Below are positions 1 to 10,389 of a stretch of 64,000 bases of DNA, piece after piece. The stretch comes from Boswellia sacra (Eukaryota; Streptophyta; Magnoliopsida; Sapindales; Burseraceae): assembly GCA_013180625.2 (NCBI GenBank), contig SNVD02013918.1, positions 496,001 to 560,000 of the forward strand. Direction: 5' to 3'. Both the position numbers and the translations under genes were made by a program. The notes beneath the pieces are model-generated. The model was not told where the DNA came from and did not search any database. It was given only the letters and a program-made list of their open reading frames with translations. Numbering within the stretch: position 1 is the first letter of the stretch; every line of letters begins with the position of its first letter.

Positions 1-943
1 GGAAAAGTAAATAAAGAAGTTTCAAGTGATCAATACCATAGCCGTATAGGTCTTCAGGAAGGGGTTTGAAGGAATTGGAAATCCCATATAAAACTGCAAG
101 TACAACTGCAGTTGTAATGCTGCCAAAACATGCAATAGGTAAACAAATTTAGACCCATCGCAACATTATAAACACATACAAGTGGGTATCTGTAATATCA
201 TTAGATTCATCACAAGAAATTGTAAAATCATTTAACTGATAAAACCAAAAGAGCAATATTTCTTGTCGACCATTGGAACATCTTAATCAATGTAATGCAA
301 TATATAACCAAAGAAAAATTCGATACCCTTGACCCAGAAACAGAATCTCTGACTTCTCATCCAAGCTTAATTCTTCAATCCTAAGTCCAAAATAAGATAC
401 AGCCGCAGTTTCTGCCAATCCTGTTAACACAAAACTGCCTGAACAAAATTTAAATTTCATCCAAATTCAACCTAAAGATTTCTCATAATATGAAAATGAT
501 TGTTTAAGTAGAACCAGTTTAGAGTCAAATGAACACCTTAATGCACAAGCGAGAGAGGTCAATGAAGCTGTTTGCCACCCCCATGGCACATCCCATCGCT
601 TCAGTACTGGCCAGTCCAATTTAGTCTCCTGAAATCATTAAAAACAAAATTAGAAATAAATTTTAAACAACAATATAAGTTGGAGTTGGAGTTGGAGTTG
701 GAGCTTGAAAAATATTACACTCTCTTGAACTTTGTTGTTGGGCTTTGACTCTTTCCCAGCTTTGAAAAAGCAAGTTGAACTAAGTCTTGTGTTGGGAAAC
801 CTCGTATTACGAAACCTTAAGAGTGCGGTTTGTCTTTTAAGAAAAATGAAATGGGTTTGTTTGGTTAAGGTTTTGGATGAAGATAGTTCGGAGAAACAGT
901 AAAGGGAAGTTTGAGCTAGGGATGCGATTATGGCGGAAACCAT
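1..943 (-). CDS. CAAX amino-terminal protease (CPBP) family protein, chloroplast-targeted, partial
   Basis: Partial gene running off the left edge. Exons I can join in frame are 943-731, 628-547, 438-327 and 119-37, about 163 residues. The ATG at 943 opens a Ser/Thr/Arg-rich, acid-poor N-terminus (MVSAIIASLAQTSLYCFSEL...) typical of a chloroplast transit peptide. Next come a conserved-looking stretch (ETKLDWPVLKRWDVPWGW), a membrane-like segment (FVLTGLAETAAVSYFGL), the acidic loop IEELSLDEKSEILFLGQG, a second hydrophobic segment (ITTAVVLAVLYGIS) and FKPLPEDLYGY. All introns are GT-AG; the first donor (GTTCAA) and second donor (GTGCAT) are weak, so those boundaries may shift by a few codons. 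I assign the CPBP family from the overall pattern and from the neighbourhood, because the Arabidopsis PKS2/SBH2 region has such a gene next door. The glutamate/arginine motifs expected of the family would lie in the missing C-terminal part. A chlorophyll-metabolism BCM-type relative is an alternative. Gene reality is near certain; the family name is moderately sure. Confidence 0.72.
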
Positions 944-2004
944 TGTTTGCTTTTATTTATTTATTGGTTCCAAGCTTTTGAATCTGGAGTATTTGGAGCT
1001 GAAGCTATGGTGCTACTGGTGGATAAGGCACGCATCCGAGTTCAGAAGATTGCAAATGAGACTCCGGAAGGTCCTTTGAGTTTTCTAAAATACCATAATC
1101 ACCCAATATTTCTTCAAAATAAATATAAACTTCCTATTTAACCATGGTTATTTTAGTAAAAGCAATGCAACTCTTCTTGGCTGCTAACTATCCTAAATTT
1201 TTGTTCTAATTTATATGTAAATTTTACATTACATTATTATAGGAGCGGTTTCTGCTCCCCTTCGATGGGGCTGAACCGCTTCCTCTCGGAGTGTTACTAA
1301 ACTGGAAGAATGATGGAACGAGCCGGTTAGTGAAACCCCATAAACTTATCAATCTTATGTATCGTATTTGGTCCCCATAATAATCGTTCTTCCAAAATAT
1401 AATATAATGCGATGCTGAGAATAGAAGAGATTGGAAAAGAAAAGAAAAAGATTGAATAAATATTATTCTTCTTTTTGAATCAAATCCTCCTCTTCTCAAT
1501 GCTGATAGTATTTTTTTAGCACTGAGAAGGAGCCCAGTAGCCCAAAATCATCAAGCAGAATTGCGACCGTATCATAGTAACATCACCGGCCTCTATTGGG
1601 CCAAGATTTCATTATTTTTTATGGCATTATTTAAGCCCGACTATAATCTTAATAACCCAGTTCAAATAGAACAAAATTGTTATGAAGATTGGCCCATATT
1701 GACGCCAGTACGGATTTGGAGCACCGCATAACCACAGCCGCTACGCCACTCCTCCGGCCTCTCCCAGCTGGAAAGTTTAATGAGAGTGTTTATTTATGTA
1801 TTTTAAGTTTTTATTTTCAATATTTAATAATAATATGTAGTTAATTTAAATTTTTTTAAATTTTAAAAATGATACGAGTTTATATCAATTTCAATGTACT
1901 GGTAAATGTGCATTTTCTGAATATATAAACAAATAAGTTCTAAATCTCTTTGAAAAGGAGAACGCCATTTTGCGTAAGTAATTTTGAAAATAAAAATGCA
2001 AACA
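944..2004. other. Intergenic, no gene seen
   Basis: This region lies upstream of the CAAX-protease gene, so its promoter should be at about 950-1250. Short open frames are present but lack coding character. The stretch 1230-1500 is slightly GC-richer, and I could not assign it to anything. Confidence 0.5.
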
Positions 2005-2015
2005 TATTCTTAAAA

Positions 2016-2670
2016 GGGTTAATATCCAAACCACCCTTATATTTTAAGTTAATCTATTCAGAGTCATCGTTTATAATTTTTGTCATAGGCTACCCCTATT
2101 TTTTGAAAAAAAATCACGAACCACCATTCCGTTAATTTGACCGTTAGATGACATCAGATTTCTGTCCAAAACTATTGCAATTACCAAAATACCCTTCAAA
2201 AGAATTTGAAAAAGGGTTAATATCACATACCACTCCTATATTTTGCCTTAATTACATCTAGAGTCATCATTTGTAATTTTTGTCATAGGCCGCCCCTAAC
2301 CTTTAAAAAAATCACGGAGACAAATATTGCAGAAGAGTGCTTCATAATTATTTTTTCAAAAGTTAGGAGTAGGCAATGACAAATATTACAAACGTTGACT
2401 CTTAAGTGTGATTAAGGCAAAACATAGGGGTGGTCTATGATATTAACCCATTTAGGTATGTTGACTCCCACTTTACATGTTGATTTTTCCTGTTATTTTA
2501 CTATTTTGACCCTACTATTTTTTCTTATTTACGAATATCTAACGGAGTTTTTAACAAAAGGGTGGTCCATGATTTTTTTTTTAAAGTTAGGGGTAGTCTG
2601 TGACAACAATTACAAACGATGACTCTGGATGAATTAAGCTAAAATATAAGGGTGGTTTATGATATTAACC
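2016..2670. mobile_element. Nested palindromic MITE (655 bp)
   Basis: The ends are inverted copies: GGGTTAATATCCAAACCACC on the left, and the reverse complement of the right end begins GGTTAATATCATAAACCACC. The element is flanked on both sides by the identical 11-bp sequence TATTCTTAAAA (2005-2015 and 2671-2681), which I read as the target-site duplication. A second, related inverted-repeat pair sits inside (about 2214-2449), so the element is a palindrome within a palindrome. There is no coding capacity. The long target duplication would suit a Mutator-type MITE. Confidence 0.85.
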
Positions 2671-2880
2671 TATTCTTAAAATAAAGAATCCCCACTAGAT
2701 AGAATGGAAAGATGTATAAAATTTTATAAAATTATATATTATGCTATGACTTTAAGAGAAGCAAATATTTTTGTGACTTCATTTTTGACTCATCAGGATT
2801 TTGAATACTATTGCTCAGAATCAAATAATAACAATTTTTTTTTTTAATATTGGTTATGATTTCTGCAAATTATATATATT

Positions 2881-2956
2881 GTGTTTACCAACCGCATATA
2901 AAGTGCATCATTGAATCATTTAAAATATCCTTTTATGTGCGGTTGGTAAACACAAA
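2881..2956. repeat. Short hairpin MITE-like sequence
   Basis: TGTTTACCAACCGCA near 2882 is repeated in reverse complement (TGCGGTTGGTAAACA) at about 2938-2952, with roughly 40 bp between the arms. A transcript would form a near-perfect hairpin. No clear target duplication was found. Confidence 0.6.
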
Positions 2957-3049
2957 CAAAGTTACATTTAGATGTCTATAATTTTAGGAGTGGGGATACC
3001 TTTTCTAAGGGATAGTCACCCTTAACCTTGTAAATATAAACGGTCTCAT

Positions 3050-3187
3050 TTAGATTTTAGTAGTGCTAGACTGACAACTCAAATATAATGAAAAATCTAT
3101 AATATGATGTGACAAATTTAGATTATAGTAGTGCTAGATTGACAACTCAAATACAATAAAAAAATCTATAATATAATATGACAATCT
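3050..3187. repeat. Tandem duplication, about 68-bp unit
   Basis: Two adjacent copies of a unit containing TTTAGATTxTAGTAGTGCTA and GACAACTCAAATA differ by a few substitutions. Confidence 0.75.
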
Positions 3188-3820
3188 ATATGACGAAAAT
3201 CCACTAAAGAAAGAAATAACAAAAATAAATAAGATAAGTGACATTTTTAGTAAGATTTTATCATTTAAACTGTCACATCAGATTGTAAACTTTAGATTAT
3301 ATCTAGATTATAAGTGTAATATTATTGTTTAGATTCACTTAAGGTGGTCCATTATATTCACCATCACTTTCGCCCACCCTATTCTGCTCCATGGCTTACG
3401 AAGTTTATGTGGTCTGTGATAGTGACAGAGATTGGTCTCGTTATAAGATGGACACATCATAATATTGCATTGCATTGCATGCCCTTGTTTCATGCAAGCA
3501 TCGACCCTTGTGTCACGAGCTTGGAGTTTAGCGCAGCTTTTACTTGGCACTTCACACTCGTGAGATTAATGCTCCATCGCCACACTGATAGAACTGTTCA
3601 TGAATCACGAGCTATCATATTTCGTATAGATACAAATCAAACTATTGATTTTGACTTGTTAACAAAAGATATACTTCAAATTTGTTAAACTTATGGCCTG
3701 AAACAATTCCATTTTTTTTATTGAATTTGCATAACTACAATAATTGAATATACAGAGTTGGTCCCGCCGGTTGGAACCAGAATTTGATTTGATAATTGGG
3801 GGTCGATAGTAAAAAAAAGT

Positions 3821-3890
3821 ATAAGTTAAGAAGGGGCCTCGAAGAGTCATAACTAATAAGTTAAGAAGGGGCCTCGAAGAGTCATAACTA
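3821..3890. repeat. Exact tandem duplication, 35-bp unit
   Basis: The unit beginning ATAAGTTAAGAAGGGGCCTC occurs at 3821 and again at 3856 with no differences, so the duplication is recent. Confidence 0.9.
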
Positions 3891-4922
3891 ACGGGTCAAA
3901 CAAAGAAAACCATATAGCAAAGGTTAAATTGTGAAATTTACATTTTAATACTCTTTGGGCTTGATGACCCAATTAACTTGTGTGAAATTCGAACAAAGCA
4001 TTCATTATCCTACCAATTTAATGTAACAGTATATAAAATAAAATTACATTAAAAAAATATATAAATGAGTGAAAGAAGAAGTTATAAACATAGTATGATT
4101 TTATCACTATCACATCGTATTATAAATTTTAAATTATATTTAAATTGTAAATCTAATATTATTGATGAAAATATCTCATATATTTCAAGTATCTATAAAT
4201 TATGTTAATTATCGTCTTTCTAATTTGTTATTATTTCGGTCATTCTAAGATTATCATGTTGCCAAATGTAAGACGATGCGTACGAGGCTATATATGGTCC
4301 AACCCATCCATGCATCATGCACATGCATACTCCCTTAATATTCTAATAACTAAGAAAATGATCTGATCTGACTTTGTCCAGAATTAGCCTTTGAATTTCT
4401 CTATAATTTATTATTCAACTCAGATTTCTTCTCTCACCATAAGATTAAAGGTGGATTACCCATCAGATCTGAATTAATCCAGCAATGACGCACAAAGAAT
4501 ATATAAAGAAGCATCAAGTCAGCTGGCCAATCATATACATGATAAATAATTCAACACTTAGAAACAGCCCACAGGGGACCTCACCTCTCCACAAAGTGGC
4601 ATGTCCTACAATATACTAGAAAACCATAATAATTTATAATTAATGGAGAGTCGAGGGCGATGATGATCATGATTGTAAAGTTGTGCGAACAACATGGTGA
4701 GCAACAAAATGTCATGATCTGAAATAATGAAAGGCAAAGGTGATCCAATCTTAGTAGTTAATTGTGATTATTTAAATAAGGTTGAATCGACCATCCATTT
4801 TGCTATCCTGTCGGCACTACGGTTCCTCACCAGCTCACCAACGCTTCGTTGCCGATAAAATCTGTGCTCTTCGTACATTACATTTACAGTAAGTCCACCA
4901 ACGGGATTGGAAGTTTTACAAT

Positions 4923-5464
4923 TAGGGGTGGCAATTTGCCCCGCCGGGTCCGGGGCCCCGGTTTGCCCCGGACAAATGGGGCGGGGCAAGACCCGCCCCA
5001 AAACTGTTTTGGGGCGGGTCTGGGGTAAAAGAATTCTGCCCCGGTAGGGGCGGGTCAGGGTCCGGGTCTAACACTTAGCCCCGTTCGACCCGCCCCGCCC
5101 CGCACAGTATAAGGGTATATATGATAAAAAATAAACTATTAGGACTTAAATGATATTATTAGGGGTGACTGTAACACGTTTGAATATATTAGAGGGTTGA
5201 CAGTAAGTAAAATAATATGATAAAAATTAGAGGGTGTAAATGTTATAGGGGGTTGATTGCAAAAAATATAAATATTATAGGGGGTTAATTGAAAAAATAT
5301 AAATGTTTAGGGGCGGGGTGGGGCGGGTCCAATTTGTTCAAAATTTTTTTGCCCCGTCCCGCCCCGCAACGGGGCAATGGGGCGGGGCGGGGCAAAAAAA
5401 ATTTGAACGGGGCGGGACTGGGTACCGGCCGCCCCGGACCCGCCCCGCCCCATTGCCATCCCTA
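4923..5464. mobile_element. GC-rich non-autonomous hAT-like element (542 bp)
   Basis: The left end TAGGGGTGGCAAT pairs with the right end, whose reverse complement is TAGGGATGGCAATG. Flanking 8-bp sequences TTTACAAT (4915-4922) and TTTGCAAT (5465-5472) match at 7 of 8 positions, the length expected of hAT target duplications. Both subterminal regions are runs of GGGGCGGG/CCCGCCCC in opposite orientation, making GC-rich arms around an AT-rich core. The open frames inside are low-complexity translations of the repeats and not genes. Confidence 0.85.
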
Positions 5465-5472
5465 TTTGCAAT

Positions 5473-6667
5473 GGGTGACCTGATAACGTGCACACGTACT
5501 TCGCATTTATGTGCATTAAATTAGTGTATTTGACAATAGGGCAACATTACGGAAAAAACTACGATATAATTACTGTACCATTAGTACCTATATATTTTAT
5601 TCAAAAATCTTAAACACGTATAAAAATAAAAAATAATTGAATAAAAATTATTTATAAAAAATCGTAAATATAAAATATATAAAAGTCGTAAATATGATAT
5701 TTTTACTAATTTACAGTTTTTATGCATATATTTACATTTTTTATATGTTACAGTACAACTGCTATATGCATATAGTAACTGATTTGTAGGAGGACTCTAA
5801 CAATACCCTTTTACCGAATTTTGAATCTCAGATAGATAATGTGGAAAACTTGATGGATCTACAATTTAGTGAGTTAATTTTTTGATTGATATAATATTGT
5901 ATCAATTGAGATCCAGGATTTTAGATTCTACTCGGAATATCATTACTCCACAATGACCTTCCCCCTTTGTACTTCCCATGGGTATTCAAAAGTTTGGCAA
6001 AAATATAAGAAATGAATCAAGTTAAAAACATTATAATTTCTTTTGATTATCTAATGAACTAAGAGCTAGTTAGTAGACATTAGATATAACGAGTTGACGA
6101 ATGTAGATCGAATGATCAACGAGTTTTAGAAGTTATGCTCGTTAGTCAAATATGTATATCAACATGTTTATAAATTATAACCTCCTATTATTGTTGTTGT
6201 TGCTTATGAAATTGCACATAGTTGCACAATCAAGAAAACATCATATATGTTATAAATCAAAAGAGTTTTCTCCACTTTGCCGGGATTGCAAATATGAAAT
6301 TACAAAAATCTTTCATCAAATCGAATTAATTTGATGAAATTTTATTGATGTTCTTTACAAATCTAAATTTAGATAAATAAATAAAGATATAATCAGAGTG
6401 ATACAACACCTATAACCAATATTTTTTACAATATGAATTGATAAAATATCGTCAGATGGATAAAACATAAAAGTAAATAAAATATAATTATATGATGTGA
6501 AAATTATTTATTCATTAATAGCTTATCAACATAGATTATAAAAAAAAGTTGGTTATAGATGAACGATAGGTCTAATATTACTCACAGTGATATTATAAAA
6601 GTAAAAGCAAAAATTTATTAAAATAGTTAAGACTTTACTAGAAGTTGCTCGCTTTTTTTTTTTTTTT
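5473..6667. other. AT-rich intergenic, nothing recognised
   Basis: No gene, RNA or bounded repeat is evident here. Open frames are short and without coding character. Confidence 0.5.
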
Positions 6668-8024
6668 GAAATTGAAAAAATAGACATAATTAGGAACCCT
6701 AGTTGAAATTTAGATACATCCTGAAAAATTTTTATGCCATAGACACTCCTTATTAATTTTTTCCCACAACCTTATTAATTCCCTCTTCCGGCAAAAATAA
6801 AGAAAGTAAACGAAACAAAGAACAAAGAAACCAGTCACTCCTCCATACACTTCACTGTCCGAAACAACTTCAACAGCTGAAGCTGAGCAAATCTGATAAA
6901 AACAACTTTCCTTAATCTCTCTAATTGTGATTTATTTGGTTGTTATTCGCTAGATATGATGTAGTTTTTAGGGAATTTGAATTCAAGATTTGAGTTTCTG
7001 ACGGATTTGTGAACTTATTTAGGGATAAATCAAGTGTTATATATGATTTTTGTGGTTTGATGCGTGTGAAAACTGACGAAACGAGTTCTGAATCCAGTGT
7101 TATATCGCGCTGAAGAAGACACTCGACAACTACCTGTCGAGTCGTGTCGATTTGTGTAATGTTGAGTGTCGAATGTTTGTCGAGTGGTGAAATGTCGAGT
7201 GTCGAGTGGTGAAATGTTGAGTGGTGTAGTGTCGAGTAGTGTAAAGTCGAGTATCGGATAATTGTCGAGTGTCGTTAAGTGTCGAGTGTCGTCACAACCC
7301 CACTCGACACGACCGCACTTGACACTCGACACTCGACAAATATCTGACACTCGATACAACACAACCACTCATCACTACACCACCACTCGACAAATATTCA
7401 ACACTCGATATTTCACCACTCGACAAACACTCGATACTCGACATTACACAAATCGACATGATTCGATACCCGACATTACACAACTCGACACGACTCGACA
7501 GGTAATTGTCGAGTGTCGAGTGTCTTCTTCAGCGCAATATAACACTGAATTCAGAACTCGTTTCATCAGTTTTTACACTCATCAAACCATCAAAATCACA
7601 TATAACACTCGATTTATTCCTAAATAAGTTCACAAATCCGTCAGAAATTTAAATCCCAAATTTAAATTCCTTAAAAAATAAATCAAATCTAACGAATAAC
7701 AACAAAATAAATCACAATTAGAACCCTCTGTGTCGATTGGTTTTTTTCTCTACGTCGTCTTGCTTGATGCTTCTATCCTCAACCGATGATGCTCGTGTTA
7801 GTTTACGTTTCGAACGGTGTCGATGGATTTCGATAATTTTTATCTGAAGAGAGGGAAATAAGGCTTTGAAAAAAATTGAATACATAAGAGTAATTAGGTC
7901 TTTAAAAAATTGAATACATAAGAGTCATTAGGTCTTTTTATCAAAAAAATATATATGACATAAAAATTTTTTAGAATATGTCTAAATTTTAATTAGGATC
8001 CTTAATTATATCTATTTTTTAAAT
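6668..8024. mobile_element. Fold-back element with TCGAGTG-rich core (about 1.36 kb)
   Basis: The outer arms are inverted copies: GAAATTGAAAAAATAGACAT at the left matches the reverse complement of the right end near 8024 with scattered differences. Middle arms (about 6925-7090 and 7560-7725) also pair, for example CTGACGGATTTGTGAACTTA and its reverse complement. The centre (about 7110-7530) is degenerate repeats of TGTCGAGTG on the left and CACTCGACA on the right. The whole element is therefore one long imperfect palindrome, with no credible open reading frame. The exact ends and target duplication could not be fixed because the left flank is a T-run. It resembles a Mutator-like or foldback non-autonomous element. 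Confidence 0.75.
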
Positions 8025-9237
8025 TTTTTCCTTCTCTTTTTTAACCTCAGGGGTAAGTCAGGAGAAGTTGCCATAAATACATGTGCATTGGGACTCTCAC
8101 GCACCCTCGCATCAATAAAATAGGAAATCAGGAAATCTCTGTTTTCCTTGAAAAGAGAAATTCCTCAATTGATTCCATCTATGTTATGGTACATTCCTCA
8201 ATTAGTTTATATAACATGAATGTGAATGTGAGTTATACAAGCCACATAATAAATAAATAAACAAAAACAATATAATAACATAATCGGTGACAAGATCGCA
8301 CAAATGGTTTCATACCTAACTCTATGGACAAAAATATCAAGTTGGATCCAAAGTTTCCGATGCTTGATTTTCCATTTCAGCTTTTTATTTTTTCAACTTA
8401 GATCCACAATTTGTTATTTTTTCATTTGATGACTGGCACAGAAGCCTGACGCTGCCACACTGTTTTTGACCTCAACAGTGATTATATTCATTTCACGCTT
8501 CGGTGTCGGTGCTTTTGATTTTGCACTTGAGTGTCTTTGAATGATAATTTTAGCTTATATTACAAGTGTTGATAATTGAAGTTTAGGGAGGCAATGAGAT
8601 ATTTTCTTAATCTTTTTTTTCCTTTTAATTAATATTATCCACTCATTTATGTCAATATTATTATATTATCCTTTGTAATAGGCAACCAAGATTTTTATCA
8701 TATTTTCCTACCATGATTGTATTAGTTTCTTGTAGACAAATTTCCATATTAAGATAATAGACAACTAACTACTTTTGAAAATGTTTTTGATATTTAAAAA
8801 AAAAGCATCATTTTATTAACTATTAAATAAAGTCAAAATATAATAATTTAAAATCTTTTCTCTTTATCTTAGGAAATTTTTTTTTTTAATAAATAAAAAA
8901 AGTGAAAAGATTTGCCTTAACAACAGAAACATACCCACTGGAGATAGCGTAGATGGGGCCAAACCAGTTGAAACTGTCGTGACTGAACTGTCCAGATCAC
9001 GCGCCTTTCGTTTCAGCTAACCTACTTCAATCAACCACATCAAACTCCATCACCACCGTTCAATTTCCCACCCGACGATCACGCTTCTACTAACATGGAT
9101 GTGGACCCCAACAACACTTGGTTTCACCATCCCGAAGTCGCGTGGGTCCCCCTGTGCGCATTACGCACACCCCACCACTTTAAACAAACGCGGTGTCGTT
9201 TCGATTATTATTATTATTATTTTTTAATAATTAATCT
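8025..9237. other. Intergenic, distal PMT upstream region
   Basis: No gene was recognised. The stretch 8930-9200 is relatively GC-rich and may belong to the distal promoter of the PMT2-like gene downstream. Confidence 0.4.
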
Positions 9238-9452
9238 TGCTCCCTAAGGTAAGGCTTAATTTGATTTGTCCCTAACTTTTCTAAAATATCTGATTTACCC
9301 CCTGCGTTTTGAATCTAATGTTGAAAATGAGAGACGAATCAGAGCTCGGATTCAAAATTTAACATTGGATTCAAAACTCAAGGGGGTAAATTGATATTTC
9401 AGAAAAATCAGGGATGAATTAAAGTAGACCTACCTCAAGGATAAAAAAAAAA
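9238..9452. repeat. Inverted-repeat MITE in the PMT upstream region
   Basis: Arms of about 80 bp pair imperfectly. The left arm contains TGATTTACCCCCTGCGTTTT, and the right arm contains AAAACTCAAGGGGGTAAATT as its inverted counterpart. The element has no coding potential and sits about 640 bp before the start of the PMT leader intron. Confidence 0.65.
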
Positions 9453-9886
9453 AAGATTACACCGATTTTTTCAACTTTTTTAAATTTCTGTTTACCCCCT
9501 ACTTGAACTTTTGTCAGACCCTACAGCGTATTTTTGTTTTTAATAATATTTTAATTTGAGAATTTGAATTAAATAAAAAAATTGAATAATATCAAAAGGA
9601 GAGAGAAAGGGACTCGTGTTGTCTGATCTATAATACGACTGGTCCGTCCATGGCCATTTCACTGTAAAAAGACGCGAAAGTCAGACAGAAGCTTTGTAAT
9701 GATTTCTTGAATTAGCGATGGGGATGATGAAGAATTGAATCAAGGTTTTTCATATATTAATTGACACGTTTCATTCCCGTTTTTGGATCCGTCAAGAGCA
9801 CGTAACTCGTCATCTTTTTTCACTATATCATTGCTTTCTTTGATCAGAGAAAAAAGTAGACAGACTCATAAGCAACGCGATTCGTG

Positions 9887-10382
9887 GTACGTGATCTGAT
9901 TGTTGAACCATTTTTAATTTATTTATTTTCTGGTTTTGTGATTAGATTAGGTAGTGTTTGTTTGTTTTTCGTTTTATTTGAAACTTGGATCAAGTTTACG
10001 TTAGCTGATGAAGAGTTTTTGCCTTTTCTTTTTGCTTTTGCTTTTTAGTGTTTTGTGGTTATTAAACTGGATTGGTGTTAGTGTGTTCTGAGCTTAGTAT
10101 ATGGAAAGCTTGAGCTTTTTGCGGATCCGAAATGTTGAGACTTTGTGATTAAACAGTTGTGTTCTCAAGCTCAAATCTGCTGATCTGCTTATCAGTTTCT
10201 TATAATTATTTTTTATTTTTATATTTTAGTACACGGATGTCACTTAACTTGAAGATAAAGCAAGTTTGTTCTTGATATACGTGTATGGAAACTTATTATT
10301 AAATTTCATGTCATTTTTGTTGTTGTGTTCTTGATTTTTAATTCGTAATAATTGTTTCATTTTGCGTTCAAATTGATTTCAG
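9887..10382 (+). other. Leader intron in the PMT 5' UTR
   Basis: A good donor (TTCGTG/GTACGTG, GT at 9887) and a good acceptor (TTGATTTCAG ending at 10382) lie just before the PMT start codon at 10390. A spliced 5' leader would then carry the ATG 7 nt after the junction. Leader introns are common in plant housekeeping genes. The splice sites are seen directly; their use is inferred. Confidence 0.6.
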
Positions 10383-10389
10383 GTTCATA

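Larger units (their letters stand above)
2682..4914. other. Intergenic with short tandem and hairpin repeats
   Basis: No gene is seen. The stretch contains a 75-bp hairpin (2881-2956), a diverged tandem pair of about 68 bp (3050-3187) and an exact 35-bp tandem pair (3821-3890). The open frame at 3344-3688 has no recognisable homology. Confidence 0.5.

Noticed and set aside
3344..3688. 114-codon plus-strand open frame
   Set aside because: It overlaps an open frame on the other strand, shows no domain, and sits in repeat-rich DNA.
5289..5524. Three overlapping Gly/Pro/Arg-rich open frames
   Set aside because: They are translations of GGGGCGGG repeats in the right arm of the hAT-like element.
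7030..7627. Open frames of 112, 121 and 63 codons rich in RVSS and DTRH
   Set aside because: They are readings of TCGAGTG/CACTCGACA repeats in the fold-back element; the protein repeats follow the DNA repeats in every frame.
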